From Bacteroidaceae bacterium (GTDB lineage Bacteria; Bacteroidota; Bacteroidia; Bacteroidales; Barnesiellaceae_A), in assembly GCA_017481745.1 (NCBI GenBank), contig JAFUOV010000015.1:1-58463 (forward strand): 58,463 nucleotides of DNA, read 5' to 3'. The notes under the pieces are model-generated. The model saw only the letters and a program-made list of their open reading frames with translations. It was not told the origin of the DNA and ran no database searches. Both the position numbers and the translations under genes were made by a program. Below are positions 41,769 through 49,867 of this stretch, in pieces. Within the stretch, counting starts at the first letter, position 1. Each line of letters starts with the position of its first letter.

Positions 41769-43625
41769 TTAAATAGACAATTTGGCGTTGAAGCTCTTGA
41801 GTGTATCCAATACGTTGCTACGAACGTTGATAAACTCGGTGATGCCTACGGCTTTCAGATCCTCTGTGCAAGCGGGAGCACCTGCTACAACAAAGAGGGC
41901 ACGACCGTCGAGATACTTGAATGCCTCGGGAGCGAGAGTTTCATACTCTTCGTCGCTTGAGCAGAGTACAATGATGTCGGCTTTAGCTGCAAGAGCTGCG
42001 TCGATACCGGCTTGTACTGTGTCGAAACCGAGGTTGTCGATAATCTTGTAACCGGCACAGCCAAAGAAGTTTGATGAGAATTGTGAGCGAGCCAAGCGCA
42101 TTGCCAAGTTACCGATGGTAAGCATAAATACCGAAGGTTGTTTCTCGGCAGCCTCGGTAGCAAGACGCAATGCCTCAAAGTCGCTGGCAGCGCGTTTGAA
42201 GTTGAGGGTGGGCAACTCGGGTTTGCACTCGTTGTTGCAACCACAACCACATGACTCGGCGGGAACAATCTTGTCGGCGGCTTTCTCGTTGATGTTGGGA
42301 TATTGGTTGCTACCCAAGAGAATTTCTTTGCGACGAGCTACGTTGCTGAGGCGTTCTACGCCTACAGTGTTTACTTGCTCTTGGATGTAGCCGGCTTTCA
42401 ATGCTGCGTGGAAACCACCGCGCTCCTCGATGTCGAGGAACAATTTCCATGCTTGCTCGGCGATAGCTACTGTCAAGTTCTCAATGTAGTATGAACCTGC
42501 ACCGGGGTCGGTGATTTTGTCCAAGTGCGACTCTTCTTTGAGCAACAATTGTTGGTTGCGAGCGATACGCTCTGAGAATTCGTCGGGAGTAGTGAATACC
42601 TTGTCGAAGGGGAGGGTTGTGATAGAGTCAACACCGGCAAGAGCAGCACTCATTGTTTCGGTTTGAGTACGCAACAAGTTTACGTGTGCATCGTATACGG
42701 TTTGGTTGAACTCTGAAGTTGTAGCGTGAGCCATCATCTTGCAAGCGCAGTCGCAAGCAGGATTGTATTGTTTCACGATTTGTGCCCACAACATACGAGC
42801 TGCGCGGAATTTGGCAAGCTCCATGAAGTAGTTCGACGAAATGCCGAAGTTGAATTTGATGCGGCAAGCAACTTCCTCGGCTTTGTGGCCTGCATCGGTC
42901 AATGCAGCCATCCACTCGTTACCCCATGCAAGAGCGTAACCAAGTTCTTGTGTGATGTGACCACCGGCGTTGTTGATGAGCAATGCATCGACTGCAAGCA
43001 CGCGATATTTTTTCAATTGAGCAGCAGCTGCCAATACCTCGGCTGCCATTTCGGCAACGTTCTCAACGTCTTTACCTTTTTTGAGGATGCGTTTGTAGGG
43101 GTCGAAGTTGATAGAACCGCGCAACTCGGCAAGGTTGTAGCCTTTGGCGGTGTAGTACTCGGTGAGGGCGGTAGCCAACTTTGCAGCATGACGAATGCAA
43201 GTCATGAAGTTGATTTCTACACAGTCTGCGTGGATGCCGTCGAGCAATGTAGCGAGGCAATTAGCGCAGATTTGGTCGCCATTGAGGTGGAAACCGAGTG
43301 AGTTGACACCTTTGTCAAGAATGTCGAGAGCCTTCTCGTTGGCGGCTTTCAAGTCTACTACTTCGATGTCTTGGCGAGTCATCCAATCGTTGTTGGTGCG
43401 TGTACCGCGAATGTAGGGATACTCACCGGGAAGAGAGTTGAGAGTCTTCAAGTTCTCGATGTCTTCTTCACGGTACATCGGATTTACATTGAACCCTTCT
43501 GAGGTTCTCCATACGAGCTTTTTGTCAAAATCGGCTCCTTTCAAGTCTGCGACCACTTTGTCTTTCCACTCCTGTGTGCTTACAGGGGGAAATTGGTCAA
43601 ACAGTTTTTCTTTACTTTCTGCCAT
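41769..43625 (-). CDS. mutA: Methylmalonyl-CoA mutase small subunit
   Basis: 618 residues, the non-catalytic partner of MutB. It has a degenerate barrel ([29 protein letters not shown]) and a C-terminal cobalamin-like domain without the DxHxxG motif, as expected for this subunit. A short insertion in the linker holds a cysteine cluster, ESCGCGCNNECK, with Cys459, 461, 463 and 467; I do not know this in the family and it could bind a metal or simply be lineage-specific. First gene of the mutAB operon. No promoter matching the strict consensus was found in 43626-43760, and no cobalamin riboswitch is evident. Confidence 0.93.
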   Translation of the reverse strand: MAESKEKLFDQFPPVSTQEWKDKVVADLKGADFDKKLVWRTSEGFNVNPMYREEDIENLKTLNSLPGEYPYIRGTRTNNDWMTRQDIEVVDLKAANEKALDILDKGVNSLGFHLNGDQICANCLATLLDGIHADCVEINFMTCIRHAAKLATALTEYYTAKGYNLAELRGSINFDPYKRILKKGKDVENVAEMAAEVLAAAAQLKKYRVLAVDALLINNAGGHITQELGYALAWGNEWMAALTDAGHKAEEVACRIKFNFGISSNYFMELAKFRAARMLWAQIVKQYNPACDCACKMMAHATTSEFNQTVYDAHVNLLRTQTETMSAALAGVDSITTLPFDKVFTTPDEFSERIARNQQLLLKEESHLDKITDPGAGSYYIENLTVAIAEQAWKLFLDIEERGGFHAALKAGYIQEQVNTVGVERLSNVARRKEILLGSNQYPNINEKAADKIVPAESCGCGCNNECKPELPTLNFKRAASDFEALRLATEAAEKQPSVFMLTIGNLAMRLARSQFSSNFFGCAGYKIIDNLGFDTVQAGIDAALAAKADIIVLCSSDEEYETLAPEAFKYLDGRALFVVAGAPACTEDLKAVGITEFINVRSNVLDTLKSFNAKLSI

Positions 43626-43809
43626 AGTTTTTTAATTGATTAAGTGTATTTTTAGTGTTTTTCTTACAATTTATTACACATTCATTGCCGAGTGCTCATA
43701 CACCCGCGCAATTCGGTCGTAAAATTACTAATTATTATTGAAATAACGTATAGTTGCCTGCTATTATTTTATATGTATATGGTTTGATTTTTCCCTTTTG
43801 AATATTTCT

Positions 43810-45486
43810 TTATCGAGGTGTGTGCTTTTTTTTGAGCGTTTCGGTGGCATCCCAATTATCGTTGCCGCCGAGGACTGCTTTGATGTTGTAATACTGGGGG
43901 TCGGTAGTCTCTTTTGCCCACGATGCACGTTTTGTGTTGGTTGCTCCGTCGCCACTGCAATCGTATTCGCCCATGGTGGGGGTGGTGAGGTTGTCTTTGT
44001 TGTGCCATACGCGCCAGCCTTCGGGGTGGATGTAGTTGTCCATTTGGCAGTATAGGTAGACGGCTTGTCCGTAGGGTCGCCAGGGTCGTCCCAAATATAC
44101 ATTTTCAACACCCTCGTCGGCAGTGAGGTGGCAGTGTGCAAATACAAATCCGTGTGCCGCACCTTGTGGCGTAGCCGGTGCTACTATGTAGCCTTTATCG
44201 CGCTTGCAGCGTATTGTGCAACTATCGAAGTAGGCTGCAACGTCCCATCCGAAAATGAAATCGACAGTGCCTTCTATGTAGCACTCTTTGTAATATTGAC
44301 GTATGCGACGTTCCTTGCCAAAGGGGTATAAAGTGTCTTGATTGCCGAGGAAACGGCAGCGGTAGAATATGGCTCGGTCGCTGTCTATCAGTGCAGCAAC
44401 GGCTTGTCCTACCATGCCGGCAGTGTTCTCAAAAGTGATGTTCTCGGCATAGAAGTCGTCGCCGTAGATGTAGCAGGTCGACGAGCCCGATGTGCCCATC
44501 TCTTCGCCCATGCGATTGAGTTTCTTGGCATAGTCGTTGCCGCTAACGACAACACCCTCTTCACCAATGAGCGATACGGCTTGTTTCGATGCCGGTACAA
44601 TGAGCTTCTCGTGGTATGTGCCCTTGCGAATGAGTATGCGTGTTTCGCCGCTCTTGCGATAGTCGGGCACGAGGTTGATAGCCTCTTGTATAGTGAAGAC
44701 ATCACCACTGCCGTCTTGCGCTACAACAAGGTCGTAATGGCGCACATATTGAGATAGTTGCGGTATTTTCTTCACTAATTCATTTACAGCCATGCGTGCT
44801 ACAATCTTGGCACCTTGTATGTTGAGGTGTGTGTTGTCTTGCTTGCCGTCGGGGCAACATGCCAATGTGTTGGGTTCTACCCACATAAAGTATTGTCGTG
44901 ATGCCTCATCGCCGAGCGATGATACCCAATTGTGTGTGAGGGTATTGTGGTCGATAAATGTTACATTCAATTCTTGTGCTATGCGCTTGGGCACTTCGCG
45001 GTATGCTCCATGGGTGTCGGTGAGTGTGTCGTTGACAAAGTTGCGACGAACTATCGAGTTGAACAATACAGGAATACCTCCTTTCTCGCGTGTTTCGTTG
45101 ACATATCGGCGCAGGTTGTCGTCGAATGTTGAGCCGGGGTCGGTGTGTCGTTTCTCGTCGGCTTTGGCATCGTTATGACCAAATTGTATAAAGACATAAT
45201 CGCCCTCTTTTATCTGTGAACGGACTTTCTCCCAGCGTCCTTCATCTATAAAACTCTTGGTGCTACGACCGTTCTTGGCGTGGTTCTCTATGCGCACTTC
45301 CTCCGAGAAAAAGCCCGGCAGGACAAAGCCCCAGCCTCGCTCGGGGTTGCCTCCCTTGAGGCTCTTGTTTGCCATGGTCGAGTCGCCTATCATATAGATT
45401 GTGAAAGCGTGTTGTTGCTCGCTACGCGCACTCAGTAGCAGCAACATAATGGCTATAGTGGCAAGTGCCGATAGAAATTTTTTCAT
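43810..45486 (-). CDS. Bimodular pectin esterase: SGNH (rhamnogalacturonan acetylesterase-like) plus CE8 pectin methylesterase
   Basis: 558 residues, exported (signal peptide 1-20). Residues about 27-245 form an SGNH esterase of the rhamnogalacturonan acetylesterase kind: MIGDSTMAN with Ser36, GHND at 103-106, and DNTHLN with Asp217 and His220. Residues about 250-545 form a right-handed beta-helix pectin methylesterase (CE8): GQAVAAL, NQDTLYPFG, GTVDFIFGWD with a catalytic Asp, and LGRPWRPYGQAVYL with the conserved Arg and Trp. One polypeptide would remove both acetyl and methyl esters, opening pectin to the GH28 encoded nearby. Confidence 0.92.
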   Translation of the reverse strand: MKKFLSALATIAIMLLLLSARSEQQHAFTIYMIGDSTMANKSLKGGNPERGWGFVLPGFFSEEVRIENHAKNGRSTKSFIDEGRWEKVRSQIKEGDYVFIQFGHNDAKADEKRHTDPGSTFDDNLRRYVNETREKGGIPVLFNSIVRRNFVNDTLTDTHGAYREVPKRIAQELNVTFIDHNTLTHNWVSSLGDEASRQYFMWVEPNTLACCPDGKQDNTHLNIQGAKIVARMAVNELVKKIPQLSQYVRHYDLVVAQDGSGDVFTIQEAINLVPDYRKSGETRILIRKGTYHEKLIVPASKQAVSLIGEEGVVVSGNDYAKKLNRMGEEMGTSGSSTCYIYGDDFYAENITFENTAGMVGQAVAALIDSDRAIFYRCRFLGNQDTLYPFGKERRIRQYYKECYIEGTVDFIFGWDVAAYFDSCTIRCKRDKGYIVAPATPQGAAHGFVFAHCHLTADEGVENVYLGRPWRPYGQAVYLYCQMDNYIHPEGWRVWHNKDNLTTPTMGEYDCSGDGATNTKRASWAKETTDPQYYNIKAVLGGNDNWDATETLKKKHTPR

Positions 45487-45681
45487 CGTGATGTGATATT
45501 AGAATGTGGTTTCTTATTTAATTGTGCGAATGTACAAAAAAAATATTATAGACATCTTCAATTAATTGGTGGATTGATGTATTATTTTGTTCTTGGGAAT
45601 ATCCATTTTGTGTGTTGTTGCTGTCGTATATCAGTCGGGATAAGCTTGTTGTATCTTGCTCATAGACTTGTGCATAAAGCA

Positions 45682-45715
45682 ACGTAGGCCGTGCCTCAAT
45701 CGGCGCAGCCTACGT
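45682..45715. repeat. Palindromic element ACGTAGGC...GCCTACGT
   Basis: Eight-base perfect arms (45682-45689, 45708-45715) around 18 nt. The minus-strand arm reads GTAGGCTGCGCC, close to TAGGCTGCGCC in the first repeat unit at 1-23. No T-run follows, so it is not a clear terminator. It lies in a 277-bp gap that otherwise shows nothing. Confidence 0.6.
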
Positions 45716-45763
45716 CTTATCTTATTAACACAATATATTGAAAAAAATACTTGCGAGTTATAT

Positions 45764-47233
45764 TTATAATGCTACTTTTATAGCCACATCTGCTACTCTT
45801 ACTACATATATTTCATTTGTGGGCATAGTTATGCGCATTGTGTCGCTTGTAGCAAAGATTGTGCGCAATAAGCACCCATCTACATCGTATATGGCAATTC
45901 TATCGCCTTTCTCACAGCCTGTTACTGTTACATCGCCTCGGTAGCCGTAGGCTTTGATGTGACTGTCGTGTATGGGTGCATTTTGGGCAGAGGGTATCTG
46001 GTAGCTGATGTTGAGAACAGCATCTTCTACAATTGCAGGTGTTGTGTAGAATCTATCAACCAATTGGTCGGTGACATCTTTTTCGTTGTACATTACTGTA
46101 TTTAATACAAATATCGGGTCGGTATCTATGATTTGTATCTGTTGTTCTGTGCCCGGAGTTAAGAAGAATATAACGTTGTTATAGTAAGAATTTTGCAAAG
46201 TCAATTTCACCCTCTTTGACTCTATGGATTGGATGTTGTAAAGATAAAGTCCCCATTGATTCTTGTAGTCGTTGAGGCTTTCTGCCGGAACATATACGGG
46301 AATAGACGGGTTGGCGATAAAGAATGTCATAAAGCCTATAGTAGGAGGTGTTTTGGCCAAACAAGTAATTTCGGTCAAATTGTCGCACCAAAGGAAAGAT
46401 TGTTCGCCAATCGATACGACACTGCTGGGTATAGTGATAGAAAAGAGATTCAAATTATAGGTAAAAGCGTTATTATCAATAGTTGTAACACCTTCGGGAA
46501 TTGTTGTATTGCCCGAGCCATATATTAGTTTTTGAGTGCTTGTTTCTATAATAGCATTACAGTTTTTTCGCGAGTCATATACGGTGTTGCCTTCGTCAAC
46601 AACTATATATTCCGACATTGAACCCATAAAAGCAGTAGAAGATATAGACTTGACGCTGGCAGGAATATAAACTGTTTCGAGGCTTTTTATTTCAGCAAAT
46701 AGGACATCGGGAATAGTTGTGACAGAATTTCCGATATTGAGATTCTTTGTGCCACTCATCGAGAATGGACCTACGATGCAACTGCAATTGTCGGCATAGA
46801 AATTAATAGTATTTAGATTATCAATATTAGCAAAAGAGTAATCTCCTAATGATTTAATACTGGCGGGGATAGTAACTTCTGATAATCCTGAACAGCCGTT
46901 AAAAGCGTTATTACCTATTGAGGTGATACTGTTTGGAATGGTTATTTGGGTCAGTTCGGTGCATTGTTTGAAGGCAATACTGTCTATTGTTGTGACATTG
47001 TATGTAGTTTCGTTGTATGTTACACTTTCGGGTATTGTTACGACTCCGGTATATTTATACTCGTCGGGTGCAGCAACCGATGCTTCACCATAGTGCGTTA
47101 CGGCTACAGTGTTATCTGCGTCGCTTGTGATGTTGTAGTAGATTCCATTTATTTCAAAATCGTGAGCAGTCACGTGGATACTGCACAATAGACATACTAT
47201 TGCGAACAGTGTTTTTGTAATTTTTTTGTTCAT
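45764..47233 (-). CDS. BspA-type leucine-rich repeat surface protein with sorting C-terminus
   Basis: 489 residues. Signal peptide 1-24 (VTA-HD). Residues about 60-300 contain BspA-like LRR_5 repeats of about 23 residues with the recurring patterns TIPNSITSIGNNAF, TIPASIKSLGDYSF, YIPASVKSISSTAF and TIPSSVVSIGEQSF. A beta domain follows, and the last 75 residues (VTVTGCEKGDRIAIYDVDGCLL, ending YVVRV...IKVAL) look like a T9SS-type sorting domain. Such proteins bind host matrix or other bacteria. It sits between the two pectin segments without an evident link to them. Confidence 0.85.
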   Translation of the reverse strand: MNKKITKTLFAIVCLLCSIHVTAHDFEINGIYYNITSDADNTVAVTHYGEASVAAPDEYKYTGVVTIPESVTYNETTYNVTTIDSIAFKQCTELTQITIPNSITSIGNNAFNGCSGLSEVTIPASIKSLGDYSFANIDNLNTINFYADNCSCIVGPFSMSGTKNLNIGNSVTTIPDVLFAEIKSLETVYIPASVKSISSTAFMGSMSEYIVVDEGNTVYDSRKNCNAIIETSTQKLIYGSGNTTIPEGVTTIDNNAFTYNLNLFSITIPSSVVSIGEQSFLWCDNLTEITCLAKTPPTIGFMTFFIANPSIPVYVPAESLNDYKNQWGLYLYNIQSIESKRVKLTLQNSYYNNVIFFLTPGTEQQIQIIDTDPIFVLNTVMYNEKDVTDQLVDRFYTTPAIVEDAVLNISYQIPSAQNAPIHDSHIKAYGYRGDVTVTGCEKGDRIAIYDVDGCLLRTIFATSDTMRITMPTNEIYVVRVADVAIKVAL

Positions 47234-47661
47234 CGCTTCTTGTTTTTAGATGTTAATGTTTATGATTGAAAATTTGTAATATAAACACATTCAATACTAT
47301 AGTTTGCAGGAGTGACTGTATATAACATTCAGTCCTATTGTGGTGTGTCCTCCTATAATTGTTATGTATAACAATTAAATTGGGTGGTAATTAAGTCCGA
47401 TGCGTTCCTAATGTTGTAAAATTGTTGTGAAGTGTCGTACGCTGTGTGTTGTCGATTTTTTTCTTGTAGAACCCATTGCCGTAAAATTATGTGTTTATAT
47501 CCTTGGATAAATTTATTAATGTGTAGTCTTGGGTTGCACATACAGCATACAGCATCTACTTGTTAAGATATACCTTTTCTCTATGCCGAGTCATATAAAG
47601 TTTCCGTTAACATAATCGTTTGGTTGTTACTTCCTCTCACGTCTCATTGAGGAGGTCCTAT
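47234..47661. other. Intergenic region with one short palindrome
   Basis: AT-rich. AATTGTTA (47357-47364) and TAACAATT (47369-47376) are complementary across four bases and could be an operator; otherwise I see no gene, repeat or promoter of the strict consensus. Confidence 0.4.
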
Positions 47662-47917
47662 AAAAAAAGAGCGTGGACGATGTTCAGTTTATTTCCATTG
47701 AGGCATCGCCAAACGCCATAACCATAATAAACAGCCCACCCCACGCATAGCTTATATAGCGACACCCCTTGCTGTGGGTGGGTATAAGCAAGCGAAGGCA
47801 TTTATGACTGCTTTATCCTATGGTTGAAATTTTGGCGATTTTCAATGGATAGATAAAGCAAAAACGCTCTTATCAAAAAAAAGACTACCGCTGTAGTAAT
47901 GAGGACTTATGCCTCAT
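47662..47917 (-). ncRNA. Structured non-coding RNA, 6S-like rod
   Basis: On the minus strand the two halves of 47667-47871 pair in consecutive order: 47667-47673 with 47865-47871; 47695-47701 with 47842-47848; 47705-47713 with 47831-47839; 47720-47726 with 47819-47825; 47727-47734 with 47808-47816 (one bulge); 47735-47744 with 47774-47782 (one bulge). A 25-nt stretch (47783-47807) is unpaired on one side only, and the apical loop is about 29 nt. The 3' strand ends in a U-run (47662-47666). A long rod with a central bubble is the layout of 6S RNA, which inhibits RNA polymerase by mimicking an open promoter. Between the promoter and the rod lie two small hairpins and a run of eight T. The 5' end could be near 47917 or 47871. 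Confidence 0.68.
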
Positions 47918-47922
47918 CGTTG

Positions 47923-47930
47923 CAAAGATA
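47923..47930 (-). promoter_or_regulatory. -7 element upstream of the structured RNA
   Basis: TATCTTTG on the minus strand. The closest TTG (47944-47946) gives a 13-bp spacer, shorter than the usual 19, so the -33 contact is uncertain. Confidence 0.55.
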
Positions 47931-47939
47931 TTAATTTTG

Positions 47940-48298
47940 TTGACAAGTTTATTGGCTGTTATGAAAAAAAAGTAGAAAAAGTGACGAAAAGAGAAGAAAG
48001 AGAAAGTGGAAGAAAATGAATATACAATATTTATAATTTATAAATAGCGGCTTGTTTGTTCTTGTGTGTATCATTACATATCGATAATCATTATTGTGTA
48101 TTTGGTGTGTCCTGTGTATTGCTTTGTAAGTTTCTCTATTATAGTTGTTTAGATGTTGCTCTTAAGCGATGATTGATGCTGCTTTATTTTACCAAGTTGT
48201 AATTTTGTGAATATAATGCAGTTTTATGTTGTTATATATGGTTGCATAAGGACGAGATAATTCTTAATATTGCAGTGCAAAACTTCTAATACCATATT
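47940..48298 (+). other. AT-rich upstream region of the GH28 operon
   Basis: No gene seen. TAATTTTG at 48200-48207 fits the -7 consensus about 90 bp before the GH28 ATG, but the nearest TTG gives a 24-bp spacer. Confidence 0.35.
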
Positions 48299-49843
48299 AT
48301 GTATAGAAATCTCTATAAAATATTGTTGCTTGCAATGGCAGTGGGCATGTGGATGGCTTGCCAATCGGTCGAGAATGTTGGCGAATTTGATACATATTAT
48401 ACCAATGTGCCATTTGCTACCGAGCAGGTCGAGCGCCCTCTCTTTCCCGATTATAGTGTAACGATTGTCGATTTTGGTGCTGTTGGTGATGGTATTACCG
48501 ACAATACCCAAGCTATAAACAGTGCGATAGATGCTGTGGCTCAAAAGGGTGGAGGACGAGTAGTCATTCCTGCCGGTGTGTGGTATACCGGAGCAATAGA
48601 GTTGAAGAGTAATGTCGACTTGCATGCCGAGCGCAATGCACTTGTCATATTTAACGACGACCCCAATGCCTATCCTATTATCGACACCTCTTTTGAGGGT
48701 CTTGATACGCGCCGTTGCACATCGCCTATATGGGCGTTGAATGCCGAGAATATAGCTCTCACCGGTTCTGGTGTGTACGATGGTGCCGGCGATAGTTGGC
48801 GATTTGTACGTCGTGCCAAGGTAACCGACAGCCAATGGAAGGCGTTTGTTGCCAAGCCCGGTAGTTATGTCGATGGCGATAAGTGGTATCCCAGCCGTCA
48901 GTCGTACGAGGGGCATCGCATTTGCGACTCGTTCAACAACCCGCAAGGTCTTACAACCGATGCCGAGTGGGAGGCGATACGCCATTGGTTGCGCCCTGTT
49001 ATGGTGAGCTTGCGCGAGTGCAAGAATGTATTGGTCGAGGATGTTACATTGCGTAACTCGCCGGCATGGATGTTGCACCCTCTTATGTGCGAGAATATAA
49101 TAATAAAAGGTGTAAAGATATTCAACCCATGGTACTCGCAGAATGGTGATGCGCTCGACCTCGAGTCGTGCCACAGAGCCTTGATTGTCGACTGCCTTTT
49201 CGATGCCGGCGATGATGGTATATGCCTCAAGTCGGGTAAAGATGCCGATGGTCGTCGCCGAGCACGTCCTTGCAGTCATGTTGTAGTGCGCAACAATCAG
49301 GTGCTGCACGGACATGGCGGATTTGTGGTAGGTAGCGAGATGTCGGGTGGTGTAGACCATATATATGTCGAGAATTGTACCTTTACAGGCACCGATGTAG
49401 GTCTGCGCTTCAAGAGTACACGCGGTAGAGGTGGCGTGGTAGAGCATATATATATCGAGAATATAAATATGTGTGATATACCTACCGATGCCTTGACGTT
49501 CAACTTATATTATAGTGGCAAATCGGTTACCGAAGATAAGGGTGGAACAGCCGAGGTTGAGGCGATGCCCGTTACCGAGGAGACACCGGCTTTCCGTAAT
49601 ATCCATATCAAGAATATCAAGTGTCGCAATGCCGGCAGAGCATTCTACTTCCATGGTCTGCCCGAAATGCCGGTGTGCAACGTAACTATCGAAGATGCCG
49701 ATATTACCTGCGAGGAGGGTGGCTACTTTGCCTATGCCGATAGCGTAACGTTGTGCAACCTCAATGTTGTTGCTCCTGCACAATCACTCTATCAGTTCAA
49801 CCATTGCAATGCCGTAGATACAGCATATATAACCAAGAAATAA
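48299..49843 (+). CDS. GH28 polygalacturonase-type lipoprotein
   Basis: 514 residues with a lipoprotein-like signal (Cys21 in WMACQS). The beta-helix of glycoside hydrolase family 28 starts at VDFGAVGDGITDNT (58-70). Catalytic motifs are intact: NGDALD at 282-287, GDDGI at 304-308, GHGG at 338-341 and a later RFKS. It would hydrolyse galacturonan or unsaturated/rhamnogalacturonan-derived oligosaccharides at the cell surface or in the periplasm. First gene of the uxaBAC operon (24 bp to uxaB), so cutting and catabolism are co-expressed. Confidence 0.93.
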   Translation: MYRNLYKILLLAMAVGMWMACQSVENVGEFDTYYTNVPFATEQVERPLFPDYSVTIVDFGAVGDGITDNTQAINSAIDAVAQKGGGRVVIPAGVWYTGAIELKSNVDLHAERNALVIFNDDPNAYPIIDTSFEGLDTRRCTSPIWALNAENIALTGSGVYDGAGDSWRFVRRAKVTDSQWKAFVAKPGSYVDGDKWYPSRQSYEGHRICDSFNNPQGLTTDAEWEAIRHWLRPVMVSLRECKNVLVEDVTLRNSPAWMLHPLMCENIIIKGVKIFNPWYSQNGDALDLESCHRALIVDCLFDAGDDGICLKSGKDADGRRRARPCSHVVVRNNQVLHGHGGFVVGSEMSGGVDHIYVENCTFTGTDVGLRFKSTRGRGGVVEHIYIENINMCDIPTDALTFNLYYSGKSVTEDKGGTAEVEAMPVTEETPAFRNIHIKNIKCRNAGRAFYFHGLPEMPVCNVTIEDADITCEEGGYFAYADSVTLCNLNVVAPAQSLYQFNHCNAVDTAYITKK

Positions 49844-49867
49844 AGAAAAACATAAATATTTATTATC

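Noticed and set aside
43626..43809. Cobalamin riboswitch upstream of mutA
   Set aside because: Looked for because MutAB uses B12; the gap is short and AT-rich, and I see no B12-box-like sequence or large fold.
48224..49447. 407-codon minus-strand open frame opposite the GH28 gene
   Set aside because: It is a shadow of an intact GH28 gene with all catalytic motifs; low-complexity composition and no domain of its own.
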